DNA of 33,870 bases from Candidatus Equicola faecalis. Lineage in GTDB: Bacteria > Bacteroidota > Bacteroidia > Bacteroidales > Bacteroidaceae. A program made the translations under genes and the position numbers. The notes under the pieces were generated by a model, which saw only the letters and a program-made list of their open reading frames with translations, ran no database searches and was not told the origin of the DNA. Below, one piece after another: positions 1-8,930 of this stretch (positions are counted from its first letter, which is position 1; each line of letters opens with the position of its first letter). The DNA lies in the NCBI GenBank assembly GCA_018065185.1, contig JAGHTU010000010.1, positions 1-33,870 of the forward strand. Direction: 5' to 3'.

Positions 1-345
1 AATATTAAAATTCGACCCCTTTTCATTTTCGGAGTGTGCGCACCTAAAATCCTTAATGACATTAATGACATTCGTGACATTAATGACATTGATGACATAA
101 AATTTTTAAGCTGAAAAATGAGAAATTTCAGGGGGAAATGAAGACTCATTTTGCCTCGTTTTTTCTGAAAACACTCCTTAAACATTGAAATATTTACTGA
201 AAAAAAGCAGTGAGTTTTGATGATTTTGTTCATTTTTTCCTCTTGTTTTGCCGCCTGTAAACAGGAACTTCTTAATGCGGATGAACCCACAGTTGTCGCC
301 CGATTTGCACTAATTTTCAATTTTCTAAAAAAACTATAATCAATA
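1..345. other. gene-free region upstream of the rplU promoter
   Basis: I see no convincing reading frame on either strand here. The region holds a short 9-bp tandem repeat (listed separately), a small palindrome CCTGTAAACAGG near 255-266 and otherwise AT-rich sequence. No tRNA-like or rRNA-like structure was recognised. Confidence 0.6.
52..98. repeat. 9-bp tandem repeat, unit ATTAATGAC
   Basis: About five consecutive 9-bp units occur: a partial first TTAATGAC, then ATTAATGAC, ATTCGTGAC, ATTAATGAC and ATTGATGAC. Only one or two bases differ between units. The unit length is a multiple of three, but no open frame with a plausible start runs through it, so it is intergenic. It lies about 250 bp upstream of the rplU promoter. 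Function unknown. Confidence 0.85.
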
Positions 346-377
346 TTTGACATTATCAAAAACTTTCACTAACTTTG
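346..377 (+). promoter_or_regulatory. Bacteroidetes-type promoter of rplU-rpmA
   Basis: A TTTG box at 346-349 is followed after 20 bp by TAACTTTG at 370-377, matching the Bacteroides -33 TTTG / -7 TAnnTTTG consensus and spacing. Transcription should begin near 383, leaving a leader of about 130 nt before the rplU start at 510. Such a long leader on a ribosomal protein operon could be autoregulatory, but I could not identify a convincing conserved fold in it. Confidence 0.8.
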
Positions 378-509
378 CGCCCCGAATAAAGAATAAGAAT
401 CTGCACGGGCTTGTGAAGAGGTATGGCAATGAGGGGTTGCAGACGATAGTTAACACAGCCAGATAGAGCCACCCGCCTGACAGAAAAAACCGTAAAAAAA
501 AGAACAAAA

Positions 510-827
510 ATGTACGTAATCGTAGACATTAACGGTCAGCAGTTTAAGGCAGAAGAGGGCAAGAAACTCTTTGTACACCACATTAAAGGTGTTGATGCTG
601 GTCAGACTGTTGAATTTGACAAAGTGTTGCTCGTTGACAACAACGGACAAGTAACGGTAGGTGCTCCAACCGTAGAAGGAGCGAAAGTGACATGTGAAGT
701 TAAGTCGCCATTGGTAAAGGGCGAAAAGGTGATCATTTTCCGCATGAAGCGCCGTAAGGACTCACGCAAGAAGAATGGTTATCGTGAACAGTTCACAGAA
801 GTAGAAGTAAAATCAATTACCGCTTAA
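510..827 (+). CDS. rplU: 50S ribosomal protein L21
   Basis: A 105-residue protein of the normal L21 length that binds 23S rRNA in the large subunit. The family pattern is clear: N-terminal [16 protein letters not shown], the central [11 protein letters not shown] segment, and the basic stretch [16 protein letters not shown] near residues 77-92 that contacts rRNA. The ATG at 510 is the only sensible start and is preceded by an A-rich stretch, usual in Bacteroidetes, where Shine-Dalgarno sequences are weak. It is followed 24 bp later by rpmA, the standard bacterial rplU-rpmA order. Expression is from the promoter at 346-377. Confidence 0.97.
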   Translation: MYVIVDINGQQFKAEEGKKLFVHHIKGVDAGQTVEFDKVLLVDNNGQVTVGAPTVEGAKVTCEVKSPLVKGEKVIIFRMKRRKDSRKKNGYREQFTEVEVKSITA

Positions 828-851
828 CAAAATTTAGAGGAGAACCAAGTT

Positions 852-1124
852 ATGGCACATAAAAAAGGTGTAGGTAGTTCTAAGAACGGTCGTGAGTCAC
901 ATGCTCAACGACTTGGAGTGAAGATTTGGGGCGGACAGCAGATTACTGCAGGTAATATCATCGTGCGTCAGCGTGGCACAAAGCACAATCCTGGTATCGG
1001 TGTTGCTAAGGGTAAGGACGACACTCTCTATGCTCTGATTGATGGCACTGTAAGTTTCCGCAAGACTCGTAACAATAAGAGTATCGTATCTGTTATCCCT
1101 GTTCAGCCTGTAAACGCAGAATAA
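852..1124 (+). CDS. rpmA: 50S ribosomal protein L27
   Basis: A 90-residue L27. The protein starts [20 protein letters not shown], the conserved N-terminal arm that reaches toward the peptidyl transferase centre, followed by [20 protein letters not shown] and the [20 protein letters not shown] core. It has no Firmicutes-style cleavable N-terminal extension. It is cotranscribed with rplU; an AGAGGAGAA stretch lies about 9 bases before the ATG, a rather good Shine-Dalgarno for this phylum. The operon ends at the hairpin at 1163-1195. Confidence 0.97.
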   Translation: MAHKKGVGSSKNGRESHAQRLGVKIWGGQQITAGNIIVRQRGTKHNPGIGVAKGKDDTLYALIDGTVSFRKTRNNKSIVSVIPVQPVNAE

Positions 1125-1162
1125 GGACACACAATAACGAAGATATTGTTTATCTATCATAG

Positions 1163-1195
1163 AAGCCTTACTCCCATTTAGAGTAAGGCTTTTTT
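1163..1195 (+). terminator. intrinsic terminator after rpmA
   Basis: Perfect 11-bp stem AAGCCTTACTC (1163-1173) / GAGTAAGGCTT (1181-1191) with a 7-nt loop, followed by a T run to 1195. It ends the rplU-rpmA operon and separates it from the CotH gene. Confidence 0.93.
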
Positions 1196-1230
1196 ATGCC
1201 ATTTGAACATTAAAAATTCAAATAAATTTG

Positions 1231-1238
1231 TAACTTTG
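1231..1238 (+). promoter_or_regulatory. -7 box of the CotH gene promoter
   Basis: TAACTTTG matches the Bacteroidetes -7 consensus. A TTTG lies upstream at 1202-1205, but its 25-bp spacing is longer than usual, so only the -7 element is well supported. Its position downstream of the possible TTG start at 1203 argues that translation begins at the ATG at 1284. Confidence 0.6.
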
Positions 1239-1283
1239 CCTCCGTCCAAAATATATACTTTAGAAATCTTAATACAGAAACTT

Positions 1284-3122
1284 ATGAAACGATTATTTCT
1301 CACCAACGCCATAGCATTGTTATGGTGTATTGCATCATCAGCACAAAGCATAATCTTCAGCAATGACAGAGGCGGTTTTCAGGATAAGGAGTTTGACCTT
1401 ACACTCACAGCTTCGGAAGGCAATTATGCTATCCGCTACACACTTGATGGTAGCATACCGACAGTAAAATCGACACTTTACACGGGTTCTATACACATAA
1501 GCAAGACCACTCCCGTGAGTGCAGCACTCTTCGATGATAAGGGCAACGAGGTCAATCGTAACATACGCACATACATATTCCTCAAGGATGTATATCAGCA
1601 ACCGAGCGCCCCTGCCGGATATCCATCAACATGGACAACAGGGTACAAGGCTTACTATCCCATGAGTACGGAAGTGACCCAAGGAGAAGAGTACAAAGAC
1701 CTCATGGATGATGCCATGAAGGCAATCCCTACGGTGTGTATAGTGACAAATCCGAGCCACCTCTTTGACTCCAAGACGGGCATATACAGCAACCCCGAAC
1801 AGAAAGGCGACAGCACAGAATGGGAGCGTCCGGCATCTGTGGAATACTATGAAAAAAATGGTTTTATCCAGCAGAACTGTGGCATACGCATCCACGGAGG
1901 AAACAGCAGAAAACCGGGAAATTCAGCAAAGCACTCTTTTAGACTATATTTCAAAGACACGTATGGTCCTAAAAATCTCAAATATCAGATTTTTGAAGAC
2001 AAAGATGCTACAAAGAAATTCAAGAGGCTGGTGTTGCGTGCAGGATACAACTACACATGGATAAAGAATGGCAGCAAGACACTATATCCGCAGAACATCA
2101 TACAACGTACAAATGCCCAATACATAATAGACTCATGGGCAAAGGAAGCTGCCCACAGCATGGGGCATCTGATAACGCACAGGCGTTTCGTACACCTATT
2201 CATAAATGGTCTATATTGGGGAATGTACGAGATTTGCGAAAGAATCGATGACAAATTTGCATCCGAATACCTCGGTGGTGAGGATGAAGACTATGACATC
2301 ATCGAAGACCCTCGCGAAGTTGCAGAAGGCGACATCACGGCATACAACACCATGTACCAGACCGCATGCAAGGTAGGCACTTCCCAGACGGATGCCAACT
2401 ACAAGAAACTGATTGACCAGAAACTGCTCAACATGCAAAACTATGCCGACTATATGTTGCTGCAATGGTATCTGGGCAATGAGGACTGGGACAAAAACAA
2501 TTGGAAGGCAATACGTAGCAGAATAGAGCCGGGAGACGGTTTCGTATTTATGGTATGGGATGCTGAGACATGTATGACGGATGTGAACATAAACAAGGTG
2601 ACAATGAAAAACGGAGACCCTACCACTATAATGGCATCACTGAAGAAAAATCCGCAGTTCAAGGCCATCATGCAAGAGAGAATAGCAAAGCATTTCACTG
2701 GCGACGGCATACTGGCACCGACAAAAGCGGCAGAACTATACGAGAAGATATGTAGCGAGATAGACCTGCCTATCATCTGCGAGAGTGCCCGATGGGGAGG
2801 ATACAGAAAATTCACTGGCGAAGCGGAAGAGATCTACACACGCAACGACCATTGGCTGAAACGCAAAAACGACCTGCTGAAGAATTATTTTCCAACTCGT
2901 ACGGACATCGTACTGAAACAGCTGAAAGATGCAGGTTTCTCCACCCCGACAGGAATTGAGGAAATGATGGTCGGCAATCAACAATCAGCAACCGATGGTC
3001 AACAGTCAACGACTGTTTACAATCTGCAGGGACAGAGAATCAATCTCAACACTCAGCATTCAACAGAGAACGGCTATCGTGGCATTGCTATCATCGGAAA
3101 CAAAAAAATTCTTGTAAAATAA
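1284..3122 (+). CDS. secreted CotH-family protein with chitobiase-like N-terminal domain
   Basis: 612 residues from the ATG at 1284; the frame is open back to a TTG at 1203, but the -7 box at 1231 and the signal peptide (residues 1 to about 20, ending IASSAQ) support the ATG. Residues about 29-100 resemble the chitobiase/hexosaminidase C-terminal-type beta domain (YTLDGSIPTVKS). The main body matches the CotH kinase-like family, with the conserved basic motif IRIHGGNSRKPGNSAKHSFR, DWDKNNWK and the acidic motif VWDAETC. CotH proteins are atypical protein kinases in spores and some other bacteria; the substrate here is unknown. The last 45 residues (VYNLQGQRI...GNKKILVK) form a C-terminal tail common in Prevotella exported proteins, possibly a type IX secretion-like signal. 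It stands 70 bp upstream of the polysaccharide cluster but has its own promoter. Confidence 0.85.
   Translation: MKRLFLTNAIALLWCIASSAQSIIFSNDRGGFQDKEFDLTLTASEGNYAIRYTLDGSIPTVKSTLYTGSIHISKTTPVSAALFDDKGNEVNRNIRTYIFLKDVYQQPSAPAGYPSTWTTGYKAYYPMSTEVTQGEEYKDLMDDAMKAIPTVCIVTNPSHLFDSKTGIYSNPEQKGDSTEWERPASVEYYEKNGFIQQNCGIRIHGGNSRKPGNSAKHSFRLYFKDTYGPKNLKYQIFEDKDATKKFKRLVLRAGYNYTWIKNGSKTLYPQNIIQRTNAQYIIDSWAKEAAHSMGHLITHRRFVHLFINGLYWGMYEICERIDDKFASEYLGGEDEDYDIIEDPREVAEGDITAYNTMYQTACKVGTSQTDANYKKLIDQKLLNMQNYADYMLLQWYLGNEDWDKNNWKAIRSRIEPGDGFVFMVWDAETCMTDVNINKVTMKNGDPTTIMASLKKNPQFKAIMQERIAKHFTGDGILAPTKAAELYEKICSEIDLPIICESARWGGYRKFTGEAEEIYTRNDHWLKRKNDLLKNYFPTRTDIVLKQLKDAGFSTPTGIEEMMVGNQQSATDGQQSTTVYNLQGQRINLNTQHSTENGYRGIAIIGNKKILVK
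2975..3066 (+). repeat. CAATCAACAATC-type short repeats in the 3' end of the CotH gene
   Basis: In-frame run of related short words (CAATCAACAATCAGCAA, GTCAACAGTCAAC, CTCAGCATTCAACAG). It encodes the Q/S/T-rich linker NQQSATDGQQSTT and part of the sorting-tail region. It includes a perfect 7-bp hairpin, AACAGTC (3001-3007) / GACTGTT (3011-3017). Similar words occur as intergenic repeats elsewhere in this window. Confidence 0.6.
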
Positions 3123-3191
3123 AACACCAGCACAATAAAAGCAAAATAAAAAAGTTATATATAATATATATATAAAATCAGGACTATCTAC

Positions 3192-3821
3192 ATGGATAAT
3201 AAATTTGCATGTCTCACTTATCCCGATGATAATATGGGGCGTTTTCAAAAAACAATAAAAAGAGGTTTCGATATTTTTCTATCATTCATATCAATAATTA
3301 TTCTTCTTCCATTTTTCATTATCATCTGCCTGATTCTCACATTAGAGGGCAATGGTTCTGCATTGTTTGCGCAGGAAAGAATCGGTTGCGGTGGCAAACC
3401 TTTTAGGTTGTATAAATTCCGCACATTAAAGAAAAACAAGACGGAAGAAGGGCCACAACTGATAGCAAAGACAGACCGCACAATGTCATCAGCTTTTCAG
3501 GGCTTTTTGAGGAATCATCATATTGATGAATTACCTCAACTATGGAACATCCTGAAAGGAGACATGAGTTTCGTTGGTCCTCGTCCGGAACTTCAATATT
3601 TCATTGATAAGATTATGCAGGAAGACCCTAACTATCAACTCCTCTATCAAATTCAGCCGGGTCTAACCTCTGAAGCAGCATTGTACAACGGATATACTGA
3701 CACGATGGACAAAATGCTGAAACGCCTAAAGATAGACCTGCAATATCTGCGCAACCGCTCCTTGAAATTAGACTTGCAGATATTATTCAACACTATCTTG
3801 TCAATGTTTTCCAAAAATTAA
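3192..3821 (+). CDS. initiating sugar-phosphate transferase (bacterial sugar transferase family), copy 1
   Basis: 209 residues, the length of small monotopic phosphoglycosyl transferases, which move a sugar phosphate from a UDP-sugar to undecaprenyl phosphate to start glycan repeat assembly at the inner membrane. One N-terminal hydrophobic re-entrant helix (about residues 25-50) follows the amphipathic KTIKRGFDIFLS. Family motifs are FAQERIGCGGKPFRLYKFRT, HHIDELPQLWNILKGDMSFV and GPRPE. ATG 3192 gives 14 residues more than the next in-frame ATG at 3234 (MGRFQKTIKRG), which matches the usual family start and could be the real one. It is the first gene of the plus-strand cluster; 72 bp separate it from the export gene. 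A second member of this family lies at 15455-16063 on the other strand. Confidence 0.92.
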   Translation: MDNKFACLTYPDDNMGRFQKTIKRGFDIFLSFISIIILLPFFIIICLILTLEGNGSALFAQERIGCGGKPFRLYKFRTLKKNKTEEGPQLIAKTDRTMSSAFQGFLRNHHIDELPQLWNILKGDMSFVGPRPELQYFIDKIMQEDPNYQLLYQIQPGLTSEAALYNGYTDTMDKMLKRLKIDLQYLRNRSLKLDLQILFNTILSMFSKN

Positions 3822-3893
3822 AAATCGTCTGTAAGAAGAATGACAAAATAATACACACATACAAGAAGCCGATACTAATAAAAACAAGATATT

Positions 3894-6455
3894 ATGATGA
3901 GAAAGATATTCCAGATTTTTGTTATAGTCATAGCACTGACAGCCGCCCTTCCTGCATTTGCAGATATGACGGATAAGCAGATTGTGACATACGTGCAGAA
4001 GGAAGTGGAAAGAGGCACGTCCAGACAGCAGATTGTGACACACCTCATGCAGAACGGTGTCAGCATTGACCGCATACGCACGATGTACAACAAATACCAA
4101 AAAGAGCAGAACAATCTCGGCATAGGTGCAAAGGACATCACCAATGGTGCTGGGAAATATGCCCGCGAAGATAGGATGCGTACTACCAACGGTGACAAGA
4201 AGAAAGATGTAAAGAGCAAAGAAGAAAGACAAGGTCGCGTCTCCAACCGCCGTACTGATGGCAATAAGAAACAGACTACTCACACTTACGATGATGAGGA
4301 TGAAGAATATGTTGAGATGGATGAGGCGCTTGACTTCCTCATGCCGGATTCCCTGCGCTACTTTGACGAAGACGCACTTAAACTCACAGAAGGACTTAAT
4401 GAAAAAGGCAAGAGAAAAGTGTTCGGCCGCGACATATTCAACCGCAAGAACCTATCGTTTGAGCCAAATATGAACATTGCCACTCCACAGAATTATACTC
4501 TCGGTCCGGGTGACGTGGTAAACGTAGATATCTGGGGAGCATCGCAGAGCTCTGTGTCGGAGACCATCTCACCTGACGGCACTATCGTACTTGAGAATAT
4601 CGGCCCTATCTCGTTGGGAGGGCTCACGGTTGCACAGGCTAAGGCACGACTGAAAAGTCGTTTGGGCGCACATTACGGAGGTTCAAGCATAAACCTCACT
4701 GTTGGTCAAACGAAGACAATAACCGTCAACGTAATGGGTGAGGTACGCTCACCGGGCACCTATACCCTGTCGGCATTCGCTTCTGTGTTCCATGCGCTAT
4801 ATATGGCAGGAGGAACTAACGACATCGGTACACTGCGTAACATAAAAGTATATCGTGGAGGAAAACTCATTTCAAATGTAGATATCTATGATTACATACT
4901 TAACGGCAAAATGACGGGGAACATCCGTCTTGCAGAAGGGGATGTAATCAGCGTAGGACCATACGAGACATTGGTCAACATTACCGGTAAGGTGCGCCGT
5001 CCGATGTTCTACGAAATGAAGAAGAAAGAGTCACTCAAGACATTACTGAATTATGCCGGCGGTTTTACTGGCGAGGCTTATAAGAAGTCGGTCAAGGTAA
5101 TAAGGAAAGCCACTGGGCAGTACTCTATTTATGATGTCAATGAATTTGACATGGCATCATTCCATTTGGATGACGAGGACTCTGTGGCAGTGGATTCTGT
5201 CATCAAGCGCTATTCCAATATGGTGGAGATTAAGGGTGCTGTGTTCCGTCCGGGTATGTATCAAGTCGGTGGCAACATAAACAGTGTACGCACCTTAATC
5301 ACAGCAGCAGGAGGCTATACGGAAGAGGCGTTTACAAACCGCGCAATCATCCATAGACGTAAAGCCGACCGTACCCTGCAAGCCATTGCCGTAGATGTGG
5401 AAAAGATTATGAACGGCAACAGCGCTGATGTAGCACTCAAAAACGAAGATGTACTATTCATACCAAGTATGGCTGAATATCACGAGGAACAGACCATAAC
5501 AATCCACGGAGAGGTCTTCTTCCCTGGCGTGTATGAATATGCAGAAAACACAACTCTGGAAGACTTTGTGCTGCAGGCAGGCGGTCTCAAGGCTTCCGCA
5601 TCAGTGGTAAAGGTAGATGTGGCAAGACGTAATCAAGACAAGAATGCCACAACAAGCGACATGAGTATAGCAAAGACCTATAGTTTCTCTCTCAAAGACG
5701 GCATGATTATTGACGGAGAAGAAGGATTCCGATTGATGCCATTCGACGAAGTTTATATTAGAAAATCACCGGGATTCTCCGAGCAGAGAAACATACAGGT
5801 AGAGGGTGAAATACTCTTTGCCGGCACTTACACACTCTCTGCCAAGAACCAGCGCTTGAGTGACATAGTGAAACAGGCAGGCGGACTCACAAGCACGGCT
5901 TATGCCAAAGGTGCACGTCTCGAGCGTACCATCACCCCTGAAGAACGTATGCGTATGGAGACCGTTTTGAAAATGGCACAACGCAACACCGGTAAGGACA
6001 CCGTCGATGTAAAGAAACTTGAAATAGGCAACACCTATTTCGTCGGTATCGAGTTAGACAAGGCAATAGCAAATCCTGGAAGCGATGAAGACATCGTACT
6101 CCGCGAAGGCGACCGCCTCACGATACCGGAATATTCCGGAACAATACGCATACAGGGCGATGTGATGTATCCAAACACCATTGCCTACAAACAAGGGGAA
6201 GATGTATCATATTACATACAGCAAGCCGGCGGTTATTCATCGACAGCAAAGAAGAGCCGTACATATATTATCAACATGAATGGTATGGTGGAGAAAGTGA
6301 AACGCTCAACGAAGCCGACACCGGGTTGCGAAATTGTAGTTCCTTCAAAATCACGCGACGGCGGGTTGTCACTCCCTGAATGGCTCGCAATAGGCACATC
6401 CACAGCAAGTATCGCCACCATGATAGCAACAATCGCAAACTTAATAAAGAAATAA
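3894..6455 (+). CDS. polysaccharide export protein with multiple SLBB domains (Wza/OPX family)
   Basis: 853 residues. It has a signal peptide (about 1-23, ending LPAFA) and no lipobox, then a short helical domain (TDKQIVTYVQKEV...KYQK), a charged low-complexity linker (about 85-150), and the Poly_export domain from Y201 (YTLGPGDVVNVDIWG). I count six SLBB-like repeats by the recurring G-x-V-x-x-P-G-x-Y ... AGG pattern: GEVRSPGTY, GKVRRPMFY, GAVFRPGMY, GEVFFPGVY, GEILFAGTY and GDVMYPNTI. The C-terminus has a hydrophobic segment (WLAIGTSTASIATMIATIANL), possibly an outer-membrane helix as in Wza. The family forms the outer-membrane/periplasmic channel for capsule or exopolysaccharide export. 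The Wzz-like gene follows after 7 bp, so the two are cotranscribed. Two ATGs are adjacent at 3894 and 3897. Confidence 0.94.
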   Translation: MMRKIFQIFVIVIALTAALPAFADMTDKQIVTYVQKEVERGTSRQQIVTHLMQNGVSIDRIRTMYNKYQKEQNNLGIGAKDITNGAGKYAREDRMRTTNGDKKKDVKSKEERQGRVSNRRTDGNKKQTTHTYDDEDEEYVEMDEALDFLMPDSLRYFDEDALKLTEGLNEKGKRKVFGRDIFNRKNLSFEPNMNIATPQNYTLGPGDVVNVDIWGASQSSVSETISPDGTIVLENIGPISLGGLTVAQAKARLKSRLGAHYGGSSINLTVGQTKTITVNVMGEVRSPGTYTLSAFASVFHALYMAGGTNDIGTLRNIKVYRGGKLISNVDIYDYILNGKMTGNIRLAEGDVISVGPYETLVNITGKVRRPMFYEMKKKESLKTLLNYAGGFTGEAYKKSVKVIRKATGQYSIYDVNEFDMASFHLDDEDSVAVDSVIKRYSNMVEIKGAVFRPGMYQVGGNINSVRTLITAAGGYTEEAFTNRAIIHRRKADRTLQAIAVDVEKIMNGNSADVALKNEDVLFIPSMAEYHEEQTITIHGEVFFPGVYEYAENTTLEDFVLQAGGLKASASVVKVDVARRNQDKNATTSDMSIAKTYSFSLKDGMIIDGEEGFRLMPFDEVYIRKSPGFSEQRNIQVEGEILFAGTYTLSAKNQRLSDIVKQAGGLTSTAYAKGARLERTITPEERMRMETVLKMAQRNTGKDTVDVKKLEIGNTYFVGIELDKAIANPGSDEDIVLREGDRLTIPEYSGTIRIQGDVMYPNTIAYKQGEDVSYYIQQAGGYSSTAKKSRTYIINMNGMVEKVKRSTKPTPGCEIVVPSKSRDGGLSLPEWLAIGTSTASIATMIATIANLIKK

Positions 6456-6462
6456 TACGATA

Positions 6463-7506
6463 ATGGAAGAAAGGTCAAAAGATTTAGAGACGATCAACCT
6501 AAGGCAAATCATAAAAAAGCTTTGGTCAAAAAGAAAACAATTTTTAATCATATTACCAACTGTCATAATATTATCGTCACTCTATATTATATGCATTCCA
6601 CGAACATACACTTGTGAAATCAAGTTAGCACCAGAATATGATTTGGCAAATGCAAGTAATCTCACTTCTCTTACTTCACAATTGGGTTTTGATATCGGCA
6701 ACGCACCCACAACAGATGCTATATCACCTGAGCTATATCCTGACTTGATAGAAAGCACGAGTTTCCTAGTCAGTCTTTTTCCTATACAGGTAACAAGTCT
6801 TGACAAGAAAATCAGCACAGATTATTACACATATTTGAATAAACATCAAAAAAGCCCATTTTGGGGTAAAACGGTAAATGCCATTAAAGATTTGTTTTCT
6901 GAAAATAAGAAAGAATCTGTAACAAAAAACGTAGATCCTTTCCGTTTAACAAAAAAACAAACTGACATCGTGCAGAAAATGAAAAAAAGCATCAAATGCT
7001 CCGTTGACAAGAAAACAAGCGTCATAACGTTTACCATTACCGACCAAGACCCATTAATCAGCGCAAGTATAGCAGATTCTGTAAGTAAAAAACTTCAGGA
7101 CTTCATTACAGAATACCGCACAAGCAAAGCACGCAATGATGTGAACTATTACAAACAACTAACCGCAAAAGCAAAACAAGAATATGTAAAAGCTAGACAA
7201 CTCTCAGGAGAATATGGTGATACACATACCGATGTTGTGCTGAAAAGTTTCCAATTAAAACAAGAAGACTTGGAAAATGACCAACAACTGAAATATAATA
7301 ATTATTCTACGATGCAGACGCAACTGCAAATGGCTATGAACAAAGTGCAAGAACGTACACCAGCCTTTACTGTTCTGCAATCGGCAACAGTTCCTGTGAA
7401 AGCAACAGGGCCAAAACGCATGTTTTTCGTCATAGGTATGACTATGCTTGCATTTATCATAGCATCTTTGTATTTCGTAAGAAAAGAACTACATTTTAAC
7501 TTTTAA
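6463..7506 (+). CDS. Wzz-type chain-length/co-polymerase protein
   Basis: 347 residues with the classical Wzz layout: N-terminal cytoplasmic segment with INLRQIIKKLW, a first membrane helix (about 28-46), a large periplasmic part with helical regions rich in K and Q, and a second membrane helix near the C-terminus (FFVIGMTMLAFIIASLYFV) preceded by the proline-containing ATVPVKATGPKR motif. It has no C-terminal tyrosine-kinase domain, so it resembles O-antigen Wzz rather than Wzc. It probably sets glycan chain length together with the Wzy-like polymerase and the SLBB exporter just upstream. Base composition becomes distinctly AT-rich from this gene on. Confidence 0.9.
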   Translation: MEERSKDLETINLRQIIKKLWSKRKQFLIILPTVIILSSLYIICIPRTYTCEIKLAPEYDLANASNLTSLTSQLGFDIGNAPTTDAISPELYPDLIESTSFLVSLFPIQVTSLDKKISTDYYTYLNKHQKSPFWGKTVNAIKDLFSENKKESVTKNVDPFRLTKKQTDIVQKMKKSIKCSVDKKTSVITFTITDQDPLISASIADSVSKKLQDFITEYRTSKARNDVNYYKQLTAKAKQEYVKARQLSGEYGDTHTDVVLKSFQLKQEDLENDQQLKYNNYSTMQTQLQMAMNKVQERTPAFTVLQSATVPVKATGPKRMFFVIGMTMLAFIIASLYFVRKELHFNF

Positions 7507-7526
7507 GCCATAACTCAAAAAAAATA

Positions 7527-8885
7527 ATGAGTCCATTGACATCCTTCTCAAAGAAGTTTGGATTATCACATACCAAAGAGGTTATTGCTCGCAACTTGTT
7601 TTGGGCAATATGCGGAAAACTAGCTTCGTTGGTAAGTGGTCTCATCGTCGGCATACTTATCGCTAGGTATTTAGGACCAGAACGATACGGATTGATGAAC
7701 TATATTATCAGTTTCGTATTTATATTTCAAACCTTTGCGCTTTTTGGACTTGACAATATTGAGGTTAGAGAAGAATCAAAATTACACATATCATACGAAA
7801 CAATAATTGGAACAGCTTTCTGTATAAAATTCATCTTCGGCGTTGCTTTTATAATCCTTTCCATAATAGTCTCGTGCATTATGGAAAGCGATAAAGAAGT
7901 AATTGCACTTGTAGCATTATATTCTATATCAATAGTATTAAATTCATTCAATGTAATCAAGAATTATTTTATTTCAAAGGTACAAAATGAATATGTTGTA
8001 AAAGTTGAAATTGCTACAATTCTTGTTAGCCTTGTGCTGAAGATTATGTTCCTACTGACAAAAGCTTCTTTGGTATGGTTCATTCTTTCTGCAACACTTG
8101 ACTTTATGTTTACAGCCATAGGATATTCCATAGCTTACAAAAGTAAAATCGGACCTATAAAAAAATGGCGTTTTAACTATCGTTATGCTATATTCCTAAT
8201 TAAAGAGTCTTTCCCGCTGATGCTTACTAGTGCAGCCGTTATTGTATATCAACGAATAGACCAAGTGATGATTGGACAAATGATAGACAAAGAAGCTGTA
8301 GGGTATTTTTCTGTAGCATCACGATTTGTTGAAGTATTATTGTATATCCCAATTATATTATCACAGACAATTACACCACTATTGGTACAATCACTTGAAA
8401 GAAGTTATGATGAATATCGTATAAAAAGCCAACAATTTATGAATATATCAGTTTGGTTTTCATTATTTGCATCTGCTATTGTATCAATGATTGCCTATTG
8501 GCTAGTAAAATTAACTTTTGGTCAAGCATATATTCCAGCAGTAGTCATATTACAAATAATGTCGTTCAAGGCAGCAAGTGTTGCATTATCTAGCACTGCA
8601 GGAGCTATGCTCATTACGGAAGGACTGCAGAAATATGCTATTATCCGTGATTCATTTGGATGCCTTGTGTGCGTTGTGCTCAATTACATATTCTTACCAA
8701 AATATGGAGTGATTGCAGCAGCATTTGTTGCCATACTCAGTAATTTATCAGCAGGTTTTATTGCCGATGCCTTTATCCCTGCATATAGACATTTGTTTAG
8801 AATGCAAGTAAAAACAATAGTGTTGGGATGGAGAGATTTGCTATCATTCAAAAAGATACTCTTTGATAAAGGCTATGTAGAATAA
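7527..8885 (+). CDS. flippase for lipid-linked oligosaccharide (Wzx-like)
   Basis: 452 residues, strongly hydrophobic, with about a dozen predicted membrane helices as in the PST/MOP exporter family. Characteristic pieces are NLFWAICGKLASLVSGLIVG, ARYLGPERYGLMNYI near the N-terminus, and the helix pair around RIDQVMIGQMIDKEAVGYFSVASR in the middle. Wzx proteins turn undecaprenyl-pyrophosphate repeat units across the inner membrane. It begins 20 bp after the Wzz gene and precedes the polymerase gene, the usual order. The substrate sugar cannot be inferred. Confidence 0.92.
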   Translation: MSPLTSFSKKFGLSHTKEVIARNLFWAICGKLASLVSGLIVGILIARYLGPERYGLMNYIISFVFIFQTFALFGLDNIEVREESKLHISYETIIGTAFCIKFIFGVAFIILSIIVSCIMESDKEVIALVALYSISIVLNSFNVIKNYFISKVQNEYVVKVEIATILVSLVLKIMFLLTKASLVWFILSATLDFMFTAIGYSIAYKSKIGPIKKWRFNYRYAIFLIKESFPLMLTSAAVIVYQRIDQVMIGQMIDKEAVGYFSVASRFVEVLLYIPIILSQTITPLLVQSLERSYDEYRIKSQQFMNISVWFSLFASAIVSMIAYWLVKLTFGQAYIPAVVILQIMSFKAASVALSSTAGAMLITEGLQKYAIIRDSFGCLVCVVLNYIFLPKYGVIAAAFVAILSNLSAGFIADAFIPAYRHLFRMQVKTIVLGWRDLLSFKKILFDKGYVE

Positions 8886-8890
8886 AATCC

Positions 8891-8912
8891 AAGTTATAAA
8901 GTTATGAGTTAT
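8891..8912. repeat. short AAGTTAT direct repeats
   Basis: Three near-identical 7-bp words, AAGTTAT (8891-8897), AAGTTAT (8899-8905) and GAGTTAT (8906-8912), fill the 45-bp gap between flippase and polymerase genes. Probably a minor microsatellite. Confidence 0.6.
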
Positions 8913-8930
8913 AAATAATTCTCAAAGAGT

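Noticed and set aside
378..509. Riboswitch or known ribosomal leader before rplU
   Set aside because: The leader length is suggestive, but by eye I could find only 4-5 bp stems, not enough to name a motif.
450..650. Antisense frame over the start of rplU
   Set aside because: It is a shadow of a well-defined ribosomal protein gene without its own signals.
1203..1283. N-terminal extension of the CotH protein from a TTG codon
   Set aside because: The -7 promoter box lies inside it and the signal peptide starts at the ATG at 1284.
3801..4283. Antisense frame of 160 codons opposite the export gene start
   Set aside because: It overlaps the signal peptide and linker of a clear SLBB exporter and resembles nothing known to me.
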